64,000 nt of DNA. It comes from Lumbricus terrestris. Taxonomy: Eukaryota; Annelida; Clitellata; Crassiclitellata; Lumbricidae. Made by a program: the position numbers and the translations under genes. Positions 12,160 through 23,551 of this stretch are shown here, piece after piece (positions within the stretch are counted from its first letter, which is position 1; every line of letters starts with the position of its first letter). The stretch covers positions 932,357 to 996,356 of the forward strand of contig OX457040.1 in the NCBI GenBank assembly GCA_949752735.1, in the 5' to 3' direction. The notes beneath the pieces were generated by a model that had not been told where the DNA came from, did no database searches, and was given only the letters and a program-made list of their open reading frames with translations.

Positions 12160-14937
12160 GGGTCATTCCGTGCCAAATCAACCAAATTTTCAACTTTTCC
12201 CCACACTCCGACTCAGATTTTCTTGATATTTTCTTGATATTTTCACCAAAAATCAATTATCATCTGGCATGAAGAACTGGAAAGTTTCAAGTGTCTACTG
12301 TGAAAATTGACTGAGTTATGGGGGTACTGAAGTTGGTGGGGGTAGGCCGAAAAATGAACGCGAATTTGCGTCTGCAAATTTCTTGTCATTTTCAGACGCC
12401 AATAACTTTGGATCTAGAGCAGCTAAACACATTTGGTTTTCAGTTTTCAATTTTTGTGTGGTTTTATTCATCTACTGGTGTAGTTGTAAATGTGCAATTT
12501 ATTTGTCCTTTGGTCTCCCAGAACTGCTGTAACACCTTACCAAAAACCCTTCATCTCTGTGACAGTGGTCACTTTCAACTGACCAAATGGGCCTGTGGGA
12601 CACCTGATAAACAAGTCAATCAAGCATCATTGGAAAGCTCGAAGAAAACCATTTTTATTGACACTAATTTCTTGATGGTAATCGTAATTGATTAATTTTT
12701 TTTAAATTTGTGACATTTTAACACGAATTTGCGTCTGCATTTTTTTTTTCATTTTCAGACATCAATAACTATTGATCAGCTACATACATTTGGTATTCTG
12801 TTTTCAGTACTGAGTATTGCATAGCTTTGCATGGTCAAGTAACATTTGCTCTCTTTGATGTCAGAAATTAATAAGAATTTTTGAAAAGTGCCCAAATATA
12901 TCTTGCAAAGCCTATTTTTGTCATGTTTGCAGACACACTACACTGGCAACATGCAAATAAGAAATAATTTTTGTGTGGTTTTAAGCATCTACTGGTGAAG
13001 TTGTAAATGTGCAATTTATTTGAGTTTTGGTCTACAACAACTGCTGCTGCACCTTGCCAAAAACCCTTCATCTCCGGGACATTCGTCACTGTCATGGAGA
13101 TGAAGCGTTTTTGGCAAGGTGCTACAGCAGTTCCTTTATATAGCGCCCCTTCAGGATCGCTACTCAGAGGCGCTCCCAACCCAGGCCTGGTCAAAAAGAA
13201 AGGTCTTGAGAAGACGGTAGAAAGAGCCAGAAGAGTCAAGAGGAAGCGAATGGAGAGCCGCAGAGAGGCCATTCCAGATAGCTGGACCCACCATGGAAAA
13301 TGCACTACGCTGCATAGTAGCGGTACGACAAAAAGGTAGAAGATAGTCACCATGAGCAGCTGACCGCAGCGAACGATGGCCCTGAGAAACCGAGACTGGA
13401 GTAAAAAGCTCGCATAGGTAGGATGGAGCTTGAGACAGAATGCAGCGCCAAGCAATAGAGGAAACTCTATAAGCAATGCGTTTCTACAGTGGGAGCCAGT
13501 GGAGGTCGTCCCTCATGAAGGCAGAAACGTGAGCAAACCGGGAGATGCCACCAACCAAGTGTGTTGCAGATCGAAAGACCCTAACCAAGGAGTTCAGGCG
13601 AACCTGTGGAAAGCCAACATAAAAAGAGGAGCAGTAATCTAAGCGGCTGCAAACATGGACAAGAGTAGAAGATGCGGTGAATGAGCGAGCAACGATGCGC
13701 AGCTGTCGAATTTGGTAATAGCAGGCATGTGACAGGGAAGAGATGTGCTTAGAGAAGGAGAGTTCTTGGTCTAAGATGACCCCAAGGTCTCGAACAGAGG
13801 TAGAGAAGGTTACAAGGGGAAACTGATGTGCGAAAGCAGCCAAGTCAGTCTTGGCCAGCTGCTGGCGAGTTCCCAGCCATATGAATTGCGTCTTCAAAGA
13901 ATTAAGTCGCAATCGATTTGACGAAAGCCAAGAAGTAAGGGTGTCAGAAGCGCAGACCATAAGGCGGACAGTTTTGGCTGCGTCCTCAGAAAAGCAATGA
14001 GCATATGATTGGACATCATCAGCGTAGGAGTGACTTCGCAGTGAGCAAGAAGCGAGCAGAGAGCTAACTAATGTCTGCAGTGAAAAGGATATAGATCAAG
14101 GGCCCTAGAACAGAGCCCTCTGTACTGAGAACTGAAAACCAAATGAGTGTTGCTAGTCTAGATCAAAAGTTATTGAAGTCTGAAAATGACAAAATATCTG
14201 CAGGCGCAAATTCGTGTTAAAAAATCCCGATTTTAAAAAAAATATTTAATGAGTTAAATGAAGATTACCATCAGGATATTGGTATCTATAGAAAGGTTTT
14301 TCTTCCAGCTTTCCAATGATGCATGTTTGACTTGTTTATCAGGTTTTCCCACAGGCCCATTTGGTCAGTTGAAAGTGACCACTGTCATGGAGATGAAGGG
14401 TTTTTGGCAAGTTGCTACAGCAGTTCCTGTAGACCAAAAAACAAATAAATTGCACATTTACAACTACACCAGTAGATGAATAAAACCACACAAAAATTGT
14501 TTCTTTCTTGCATGTCATGCCAGAGTAGTGTGTCTGCAAACATGACAAAAATGGACTCGGCAAGAAATATTTAGACACTTTTCAAAAATTATTACTAATT
14601 CCTCATATCAAGCAGAGCAAATGTTACTTGACCATTCAAATCTATGTTATGCACAGAACTGAAAACTGAAAACCAAATGTATTTAGCTGCTCTAGATCCA
14701 AAGTTATTGGCGTCTGAAAATGACAAAAAGTTTGCAGACGCAAATTCGCGCTCACTTTTCGGCCTACCCCCACCAACCTCAGTACCCCATATCTCAGTCA
14801 ATTTTCACAGTAGACACTTGAAACTTTCCAGTTCTTCATGCCAAATGATAATTGATTTTTGGTGAAAATATCAAGAAAATCTGAGTCGGAGTGTGGGGAA
14901 AAGTCGAAAATTTGGTTGATTTGGCACAAAATGACCC
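12160..14937. mobile_element. Long inverted-repeat element A (GGGTCATTCC ends)
   Basis: The left end reads GGGTCATTCCGTGCCAAATC (12160 on), and the right end is its near complement, GATTTGGCACAAAATGACCC (to 14937). Inverted similarity runs about 300 bases inwards (12160-12450 against 14645-14937) and continues in further blocks (12454-12600 against 14340-14500; 12660-12830 against 14130-14330). No transposase is recognised. The centre is occupied by a minus-strand LINE (13135-14128). I do not assign a superfamily. Confidence 0.75.
13135..14128 (-). pseudogene. CR1/L2-like LINE fragment with YADD reverse transcriptase core
   Basis: On the minus strand the reverse transcriptase core SYADDVQSYAHC is encoded around 14029-13994 (YADD at 14026-14015). 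It is followed by SSNRLRLNSLKTQFIW and DLGVILDQELSFSKHISSL, the palm/thumb and connection blocks of CR1/L2-type LINEs. C-terminal motifs follow in another frame after a shift near 13480. The 3' tail is TATAGCGCCCCTTCAGG with CAGAGGCGCTCCC at 13137-13175. Upstream of YADD there is a GSVLGPL-like stretch with a frameshift. The copy is 5'-truncated and has landed in the middle of inverted-repeat element A. Confidence 0.85.
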
Positions 14938-15399
14938 AGCAGTCTGGTCGTTCTGTTTCAATTCAACAAATTTTTCAGAGAGTTCCAGGTCGACCATCAC
15001 AGATATCAATGAACATTTCACAGAATATTTATTATGGTATTAGAGGAAATGTGTGATCAATATCTTAAGTACTTAAAAAGAGATTAAATTCAAAGACCTC
15101 TGGAATCACTTCTTTTTGACGTTCGGAAATCACATCTAATTTTGCAGCGACATTCAGAAGCCCATAACTTCGTTAATATCGCAGATAACTGTATGAAATT
15201 TTCAGGATGCTTAGCCTTTCTTGCTTAGATGGCATGTTGAAAAGAAGAATGATCTTGAAATCTTTGATATTACTTTCCAACTGAAAATGGTAAAAAGAAC
15301 TTGCAAATGTCTGATGATCATATCTTGCAACCCCGGTATGGCCAGGTTGAGGTTGCATTAATGTTTAACAATTCCTGATTCTAATGAGGGACGCTTATA

Positions 15400-15805
15400 T
15401 GGCCAGTGATGATGTATGGTTGTGAGAGTTGGACAATCAAAAAGAGTGATGAGGATAGAATAAAGGCATTTGAAATAAAAGGCATAAGAAAAATCCTCGG
15501 AATATCATGGACTGAGAAAAAAACAAATGAATGGGTACTGAAGACGGCTGGTGTAGAAAGGAGTCTACTTGAATCAATTAAAGGGAGGAAGAGGTCATAC
15601 TTCGGGCACATCATGAGAAAACATGGAGATTGCTTAGAGAAGGAAATTATGCAAGGAACAGTTCTGGGGAAGAGGAAGACCTAGGAAGAGGTGGTGGGAC
15701 AACATGTGTGAATGGACGGGATTATCAACAGAGGAATTGTTGAGAGCAACCGAAGACAGGATGGAGAGGAACTGTCCAAAATGCGACCAACCCTCGTGTT
15801 GAGGA
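15400..15805 (+). pseudogene. Non-LTR retrotransposon C-terminal fragment
   Basis: The frame at 15406 reads YGCESWTIKKSDEDRI, then ILGISWTEKKTNEWVL and YFGHIMRKHGD, which is the familiar region downstream of the reverse transcriptase core in many animal LINEs. A one-base shift near 15675 moves the conserved GRGRPRKRWWDNM and EWTGLSTEELLRATEDR into the next frame, which ends in a stop near 15800. No palm domain is present, so it is 5'-truncated and dead. Confidence 0.85.
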
Positions 15806-15907
15806 AGGTTGAAAGCAAGGCAAGATACTAATGTACTCGGTCTACAAAATTATGAAGAAATTTTTAATTTCTTAAGCATTTCTACTGCCACATGAGAACA
15901 GAACAAT

Positions 15908-17144
15908 AGCGCTGACAGGGCCTCGGACAGAGGGGCTACTGGGGTCATTTGGCCCCAGGTCTCACTTGATAAGGGCCTCGGAATTTCGGAATTACGGGCT
16001 TATTTATAATGAATAACTCCTTAATTCGGTAATTCCCCATTTCAATAAATAATTTATTGAAATGGGGAATTATGGAATTAACGAGTTATTCACTGAAATG
16101 TAGCATTATGCAAATTCTAATTATTTCGTGACGAAATCGTTGACGTTAAAATTAATAATTGCAAACTGTAAAAAAAATCGTAAATCTGTTATTAGTTGTA
16201 AAATTGAAAAGTTGTCAACACTCAACAGTATAAACTCTATCGTAACTCGTTACTCGTAGGCCCTAAGTTGTAAGTCAAACACTCAAACCTAAAAATGTTC
16301 TAATATTCATGAATATAATTATTGTTCTTATCATGGGATTCGCTGTGGATAGTGTTTCCTACACAGTACACTATATATAGGCCTATTCTTACTTTCTTAG
16401 AGGGGTGATGTAGCCAGGGTTTGGAGTTTGGGGCAGTGTAGAAAATGAATGCGCCCTGGGGTGGATGAATTCGAGCGGAACGAGTGCATGATTAGGGGGT
16501 TTGTTTTTAGCTTTTGAAATTGATATTTAATCTACATTAATTCATTAAAATAGTTTTAACAATATCAGTCAATTTGAAAAAATTGACCATATTGTCAAAT
16601 TTATTGAAAAAATAGCAAATATTCCCTCTGGGGCCCTAACTATTAGTCTAATAGTATTATATAAAAATATTATTTTAATTTAATCTCTTACAGAAAGATG
16701 AAGAGATCATTCGAAAGTGGACATGAGAAACGAAAGAAATTGGGTCGACAAAAGAAAGTTGCTTCAGCAAACCAAAAAAATTCATATTTCGTTGCACATC
16801 CTGATAATAGCAATAGGCTCAGTCAGACTGAAGATCTTCGAGAAATAAATTAATCACAAACAGAAAGTACCCTTCAAGAGACTTCGACGACTGTAACAGC
16901 TGTGATTGACAGAGAATGGAGTTTTGAACAAAGAAAATGTGAAACTATTGTACAGCATTTATAACAATTGTCAATGAATCAGATACTTCAAATAATTTTC
17001 TTTATAAATATTATGAGACGTGTTGACATTGGAGCAGGATCTTATAGCAATCCAGAATTTCGACGTAGATTCTCGAGTGAGAAGGCCTTGAAAATTAGTT
17101 GTGGCCCTGGGCCTCCAAATCCTGTCGCAGGCCCTGAGCGCTGA
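15908..17144. mobile_element. hAT element with 8-bp duplication and transposase remnant
   Basis: A 1221-bp element (15916-17136) begins CAGGGCCTCGGAC and ends GTCGCAGGCCCTG; the ends are inverted repeats with small mismatches. AGCGCTGA flanks it exactly on both sides (15908-15915 and 17137-17144). Inside, the plus strand encodes MKRSFESGHEKRKK (from 16698), the lysine-rich start typical of ZMYM/hAT-type transposases. It hits a stop within about 50 codons, and a second relic reads NPEFRRRFSSEKALKI near 17050. A strong hairpin (arms AATTCCCCATTTCAATAAAT) lies at 16030-16070. Confidence 0.87.
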
Positions 17145-17159
17145 TATCACATGCAAGTA

Positions 17160-18395
17160 AGATCCTACTGAAGATTATACATGAAAGGATGGAGAGCACG
17201 ATTGAGAGGGAACTGCCGGTCCATCAGGCAGGTTTCAGGAGACGGAGAGGAACAAGAGACCACATAGCGAACCTCAGGTGGATAATGGAGAGACAAAGAG
17301 AATTCAGACAGGAGGTACACATATTTTTCATAGATTATAGCAAGACCTTCGACTGCATCGATCACACTCTGATGTGGGGGACTCTGAGGGAAATGGGGAT
17401 CCAGACACACCTCATAAAACTACTCAAGAACCTATACGGGAACCAGATGGCCGTGGTTAGGATGGAGTATGGCGAAACTACAACCTTTCAAATAAAGAAA
17501 GGAGTTCGGCAGGGATGTATATTATCGTTATACCTGTTCAACCTTTATGCTGAAATGATAGTGAAGAAAGCAGGGTTAGAGGAAACAAACGTGGGAGGAT
17601 AGCAGGCAGGACACTGAACAATCTAAGATAAGATATGGGACGATTCAACGTTACTGGCAGGGAAAGGGCGACAGAAAATTAAAAACAGAAAGCGAGAAGG
17701 CTGGACTGTGTTTCAAATTAAAGACCAAAATCATGACTGCAGAGAATTGGACAAGCTTCGAGGCAGATGGAGAGGAGATGGAGGTGGTGACAAGTTTCTG
17801 CTTCTTGGGAGCCATGATAGAAAACGATGTCGGATGTGACAGAGAGATACGACGGAGGATAACATTGGGAAAGACGGCAGTGAAGGGACTAGAGAAAATA
17901 TGGAAGGATAAACAGGTGAGCTTGATGAAGACAAGAATTGTAAAGGCAATGATATTCCCAGTGGTGCTGAATGGATGTGAAACGTGGACAAAAACAAAGG
18001 CCTTAGAAAGGAAAATCAATGCTTGCGAAATGTGGATATGGAGGAAAGTATTGAGAATCCCGTTGATCGAGAAAAGAACAAATGAATCCATATTACAAGA
18101 GATAGGACAGGCACGAGGGAATATGTCATTGGGACATACAGCGACAAGGAGAAGTGGTGTTCTTCGGACATGTGATGCGAGCAAACGGCTTGGAAAAGGA
18201 GATGATGCTGGCCTGTGGAGAGGAAGGAAGTAGGAGAGGACGCCCAAGAAGGAGGTGAATGGAAGAAATACACGAGAGAACGAGGATGAACTTGGAGGAA
18301 CTGAGAAACGAGACGGAAGATCGCAATACGTGGAGAGGGTTGATCATGGCGGTCACTAAGGTTCAAAGAATCAACGGCACAAGGTGACAAGACCT
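17160..18395 (+). pseudogene. Non-LTR retrotransposon reverse transcriptase fragment, frameshifted
   Basis: The frame at 17189 encodes reverse transcriptase blocks HQAGFRRRRGTRDHI, FFIDYSKTFDCIDH (usually YSKAFD) and GVRQGCILSLYLFNLY. The YADD core follows near 17633 as Y-(G)-D-D-S-T-L-L, but one base is missing so the frame breaks exactly at the catalytic motif. The frame at 17733 carries FCFLGAMIENDVGCDREI and NGCETWTKTKALERK. A shifted frame then reads RSRRGRPRRR before a stop and NLEELRNETEDR. It is 5'-truncated. It is a different copy from the one at 15.4 kb but of a similar clade. Confidence 0.88.
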
Positions 18396-18760
18396 AACAA
18401 CCATGATGATCTTCGACCGTGAAAACTGTCTTTGAAATAAAAAAATTCATTTTTGGAAGGCCAAGTGGCAGTAGACATGCATCAAAAATTAAAATTGTCT
18501 GCATATTTTTGAAGAGCAAGTACATTAGTATCAGGAGTTGTTAATGCAACTTCAATCTGGCCACGAGTTCAAAAGCATCAGAAACGAGGTGACCCCAGAC
18601 GTCTTTGAAATTTAATCTAAGAGCTTCTTAACTACTTAAGATATTGATCTAAAATTTGGCACAATTTCCTCTAATACCATAAGAAACACCATGTGAAATT
18701 TTCATTGAAATATAAGATGGTCGACCTGGAGCCATTTGTTGAATTAGGGTGGAATGACCC

Positions 18761-21759
18761 GACCCTATAGTGGAACTCACAAAATTTTATGGACAATATT
18801 AACAAATATTATCAAAATAAAGTAAACAGCCAGTTTTCATGAAAATACACATGTCTAGGAAACAAAAGGAATACATACATGTATATTTACCATCAGCTGC
18901 CTTCCATATAAAAACTGCTGGACAGCTGAAACTGTGGAATGTGAAGTGTACTTCCACAGTTACACCATCATTGCTGGGACCTCGCTGAGGACAGAAGTAT
19001 CAGACATCATTGTTTCAAATTCCAGGTCAAGCTGAATCAGTTAAAAGAAAAAACTTTGATCAATAACTTACTTTGACAGAATATAATGTGATAAAAACAG
19101 AATTCAATATTACAAATATTTCTTCTCTAAAAGCTTACAAAGATTAAAAAATAGGACTCATACTGGTTACAAAAATCAATCGATTAGTTCTTAAGATTTA
19201 AATAACTAGTATATTATTACTCGATTAAATTTGATTGATTTGGTACCTATCACGAAAAAGTGAAAAACTGAACATTACGAATGTTGGTAAATTCTGCACT
19301 CTCAGAAATGTAAAGCTTAGTATTGAGCAATGAATTCTGTCATCAAAGGTCGTATCGATATTTTGAAGTTATGGAAAGTGGACTTATTTTGGAAGAGTAT
19401 TAGGACCAAATTTGAGGGCCACTCATGAAATTCTGAACAGCAGCTACTAAATGGCATTTACCATGATTTTAGGCACTCAGATTTACGTGAAATCTTGACA
19501 ACCTGTTGTGCCATACACAACATTCTAAACCTGAGTAAAATCTTCTTGGTCAATTACATTCCAAGACACCAGCTCGACCTAATATACAGGTCTATGAAAG
19601 CCTGCGTCTCATATTATAGTTTTGACTGGTGTCCTGGTGTCATTTTGCTGATCTAATAAGGCACATTAATAACAACTGCTTAAAAGTCTGACATTGATAT
19701 TCAACAATTGAGCACTTCGTATTTGACCTCAAAGTGACCTTTCACAATATTCTCAAAATCTTCAAAAATCGCAGTTTTAGACTGAAGCAGCTTGAACATA
19801 CTCAGAAGAGAACTAAAATGATTAATTGTTAAAACTGTTTTGTCTACAATTACGTGAAAACTTAAATTTCCATTGTCCTCTGAAATTGGAATTACCCATA
19901 GGTTCAACTCGAAGTTTGTCAAACTTTTCAACATTTGTCAGTAATATACCCAAAATAAATCGTCAAACGACCGAAATAATGACACTAAGAACACATTCCT
20001 CGCTCGCACATAAGATGGGACATCTATAGGTGTCCAGAAGTATGAGGTAAAGATGGTTTAGGCTCTAGAGCCTGGACAAAGTTTACCAATCTGTATTTCA
20101 GAATGTAACTGACCAAAAACATTCTTCCAGACTATATGCAAGTCTTAAATAAATTTTGCAAGAAAATTTCACAGAAATCTGATTTAGTATTATCAATCAA
20201 ATTTGTTGAATTGACGTCGAATCGCTCCATGGCCAAAAACAGGGGGTGGCGTCACAAACCACAAAAGGCATTAATCATAAATCACACATTTGCAGACATT
20301 GTAGTCCATCTTGGACTGCACAGAATGGATGCAGATGCCAATCACACATTTGCAGACATCGCAAAATAACTTAGACTGAGCATAACTGCTGCATTTGCCA
20401 TTTTAAATGGAAATATTTTCATCCAGGCACACTACATAAATAGTATGGTGCTCCAGACTGGGAAAGAATAGAGCACTTTGGTCTATCTTGCTAAAAAATG
20501 TCTAATACACCTGCCAAGTAACTGAGTGAATGAAACACCAAACCAGCAATTCTGAGGAACCAGTCACAAGTTATTTAACCCTTAATTACAAGATTGAATT
20601 TATGATGTGATATGCCTTCTGACCCAAGAACCTGTTTTCAAATTTTGTCACTTTGATTTCTGAGATAAAACACCCACACCTACAACAACAATAATGACAC
20701 AATAACAATACAAAAACGACAACACAATAACAACACAATGCATAAAAAATCAAACCAACACCATGAAGCCAACAATAACACCAACAACAGCATCACCAAC
20801 ACCACCAACAACAATAATAATTGAGAACCTATAGTTTTAATCTCTTAGAGTCTGAGGAAACATTTCTACCTTGGGCAGGAAAAATAGTAACAAGTTAAAA
20901 AAAATTAATACTACTAATAATAATCCTTGTTTCATTGACACACTGCATAATGAAATCTTACAATTCAGAGTAACGGATGATCACCAGTTAGCACTGGAGT
21001 CAAATTGTTTTGCCAACCATGCAAAGCACCCACCACATTGGAGTCCTATACTGCAAGTTAAGAGTCTAGCAATAGGTTTAACAGCTACTCTGTAACAATT
21101 TATTCAAAAAGTTATATTAAACAGGTTAGCAATCAGATTACCCATTAATTTCATATATTGTGTTCATAAAAAATCTTAATCATCAAGGTAAATGTTTCAC
21201 TCAAATATCGATTTGATGGACTACATATGGATTTGTTACTTACCTTGTTGAATATATCAGACACTTGAAGAGGTGTAGGGCAGAGTGCTCTATTCGCTCC
21301 CAATCTGTGGCACTATTGTTTATCTCCTGCATAACGGCAGCCGAGCCGATATCAATCTTTACCTACATATTAATTTTAAAAACCAGTAACAAGCTAAGAC
21401 GCAAAAATCATCACCAACATAACTCGAATTCTGCACATTATCACCATTTTTCAGATTAATTAACATTTGGATATGCCAGTAACACAACAAGAAAACAAAT
21501 GATGGATTTGACATATTTGTATCAGGTCTAGGACAAAACTGCAAGTCCTTCAGAATCATTGCAGAGTATCATTACACAAATTTATAAATTAAAAATCACA
21601 AGAAATACAACCCACATTCTTACAAACCTGGAAAGAACACAAGAAACTGATTACAAGTGAACGATATCATATCAGTCCTCTGGTTCATTTTCTGGCCTAG
21701 ATATGACAGACCAAACAATGTGGTTCATGCCATTTTCTCGTGACGCAATAAAATTGGTC
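18761..21759. other. Non-coding, diffuse repeat debris
   Basis: AT-rich sequence. It includes an AAC/AAT-rich simple repeat at about 20680-20825 and a short direct repeat of ATCACACATTTGCAGACAT at 20281 and 20341. No gene family is recognised. Confidence 0.4.
20680..20825. repeat. AAC/ACA-rich simple repeat
   Basis: Repeated ACAACAATAA and CCAACAACA units; low complexity and non-coding. Confidence 0.8.
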
Positions 21760-22686
21760 AATAGTGGAAGAATTTTAGGAAAATCGACTCAATAAATTAT
21801 TACAAGTTAGAGACTTGGCATAGTTGTTAAGTACACCCCACTGACGAAAATGCCAAAAGTCCCCATAAATCCGAGCTGTGCTCGAGCCGCCATCTTGGAA
21901 AATGGCGGCCTAAATTCGGTATTTTGGCAATAACTCCGGAACCATCACAGCTACAAAGAAATATAAAAGAGCGAAATTGATCCTCATTAAAAGACAAAGA
22001 AGTTTTATGTATAACATTTCTTTCTAGGAATACAACTAAAAATGTTACATGGGATAAACAAGTCATTATAATTGTATTTCAATGCGATGTACTAATTTTA
22101 TGGCGGGAAAAGCAAATGCTGTGCTGCGAATGATAATTTAAGATCAAATTTATATCAGTGTCTATGGTAGGCTGATGTAACTTAGTTCTCAGTCATCTTG
22201 TATTGTATCTGACCATTTATAAAGCGCTTCTCGCAGCAAGAGCCTTTCAGAAGTGCTCCCAGTGCGTTCAACCCAGTGAAAAAGGCAAGTTTTCAGACGA
22301 GAGAAAGACGAGGATACACTACCAGAGAGGATGGCAGAGTGAACTGATGGAGGAAGCCCATTCCATAGGGAGAGACCAATGCAGGCAAATGATCTGGATT
22401 GAGCTATGGCGGTCCTGACTCGGGGGACAAAGGGGTCATGCCGATCAGAGGACCTAAGAGGACGCAGCGAAGTGGCAGAAAGGGAGCGAAGTACATGATC
22501 ACACAGATACATGTACTTCGGAGCAAGACCCAATTGAGACTTAAGGACCAAAATCAGGACTTTAAATTGTATACGGAATACATCTGTCATCTGGTGACAT
22601 CTCAACTAGGGAGTTAGCACGGGTAATTCCTTGGCATCCTCCACACATCGCTGAGCACAGCAAACCAGACCGTAGACACTTGCATC
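21760..22686. repeat. Left arm of a large inverted duplication
   Basis: This segment of about 927 bases reappears as a near-perfect reverse complement at 23466-24395. It contains, from the outside in, a non-coding stretch with GCCGCCATCTTGGAAAATGG, a LINE C-terminal fragment on the minus strand, and the last codons of a CXC-domain gene on the minus strand. Differences between the arms look like scattered single-base changes. Confidence 0.9.
22189..22608 (-). pseudogene. CR1/L2-like LINE C-terminal fragment (left arm copy)
   Basis: The minus frame reads GLAPKYMYLCDHVLRSL, then RVRTAIAQSRSFACIG and LSLWNGLPPSVHSAIL, and ends with FSRLKTCLFHWVERTG. This is the conserved extreme C-terminus of CR1/L2-type LINE polyproteins. 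The 3' tail reads GAAGCGCTTTATAAATGG. No reverse transcriptase core is present. The identical fragment in the other arm (23545-23961) shows that the LINE was already in place when the segment was duplicated. Confidence 0.85.
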
Positions 22687-22812
22687 GCTTAGTGCAAACT
22701 AGATTGCAGTTGCACGAAATTAGGTTAAGAAGTTCGTCTGGAGCTGCTTCTTTGCTGGTAGGGATAGGTTTAAGTGATCCACCTGTCATGGACCAACCCC
22801 ACTCTGTCGGGT
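22608..22812 (-). pseudogene. Cysteine-rich (CXC/tesmin-like) C-terminus of a mobile-element protein
   Basis: The minus frame reads DPTEWGWSMTGG, then AAPDELLNLISCNCNLVC, TKRCKCLRSGLLCSAMC and GGCQGITRANS. The spacing of paired cysteines (CNC, CKC, CSAMCGGC) is like the CXC zinc-binding domain that closes a family of invertebrate multi-copy proteins also containing TGCDTTSA. The matching upstream part of such a protein lies on the opposite strand at 22813-23460, so this piece is in inverted orientation relative to its own gene body. Confidence 0.7.
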
Positions 22813-23551
22813 CCAAGTCGTATATGAAATCTAGGGGTTATTCGGTTCTGCAAGCGGAAAGGGATGTAGATACTGTTTTTGTTGCAGCTGATCTAGATAA
22901 AAAAAAGTCAAAAATAACATTTCAACGGTGATCGTTGGCCAGGACACAGATCTACTAGTAATTGCAGCTGCACTGGCCCGAAAGATTTTAAAGAACTTTG
23001 GTTTCTGAAGCCAGAAAAATCAAACGGTGCACCCAGCATCTTAAACATTCATGTACACATGGAGAAAGTGACTAATATGGGGAGGCTTGTGAACTTCTAC
23101 TCTTTGCTCATGCAATGACTGGATGTGACACGACTTCAGCGCTGTACTCTAAAGGGAAAAATTATGGGCCTAAAGCTTATTCAGAATCACGAGGAGTTGA
23201 GAGATTAATTGAAAATATTTAACCAAAAGTATGCCAGTAAAGAAGTAATCAAGTCCTGTTGAAACTGTACGGCTCTATATCATCAAGGTCCTTGGATGAG
23301 CTGAGAGACTTCTTGTACAACCGGATGGTGGCCAAAAAGAAGTTGGATACATCATTTCAACTGGCGTCTCTACCTCCAACCAGTGCAGATGCGGAGCAAC
23401 ACTCGTAAAGAGAGTCATGTACCTGCAGGTCCAGCAATGGCTGGGAAACGACTTGGATCTCAGGATGCAAGTGTCTACGGTCTGGTTTGCTGTGCTTAGC
23501 GATGTGTGGAGGATGCCAAGGAATTACCCGTGCTAACTCCCTAGTTGAGAT
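22813..23551 (+). pseudogene. TGCDTTSA-type multi-copy mobile-element gene, broken
   Basis: Plus-strand fragments in order are KSRGYSVLQAERDVDTVF and VAADLDKKKSK (22830-22910). After a frame break comes STVIVGQDTDLLVIAAAL (22923-22980), then LFAHAMTGCDTTSALYSKGK (about 23102-23162), and finally CKCLRSGLLCLAMCGGC (23470-23525). The DTDLLV and GCD motifs recall the acidic residues of PIN/FEN1-like nucleases, and the C-terminus is a CXC-type zinc domain. Compared with the left-arm copy, about 115 bases (PTEWGW to VCTKR) are missing near 23460. Several stops show it is dead. Function is unknown, and I infer a transposon origin from copy number in other invertebrates. Confidence 0.65.

Larger units (their letters stand above)
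14938..18760. mobile_element. Long inverted-repeat element B, host of three insertions
   Basis: The left arm (about 14938-15140) and the right arm (about 18580-18760) are inverted copies. Shared blocks include TTCCAGGTCGACCATC, TATGGTATTAGAGGAAAT, GATCAATATCTTAAGTA and AAGACCTCTGGAATCAC or close variants. The right end finishes GGTGGAATGACCC. Between the arms lie a LINE C-terminal fragment (15400-15805), a hAT element (15916-17136) and a second LINE fragment (17160-18395). No transposase belonging to the outer element is visible. Confidence 0.7.

Noticed and set aside
13007..13339. 110-codon plus-strand frame
   Set aside because: Antisense across the junction of element A and the minus-strand LINE tail.
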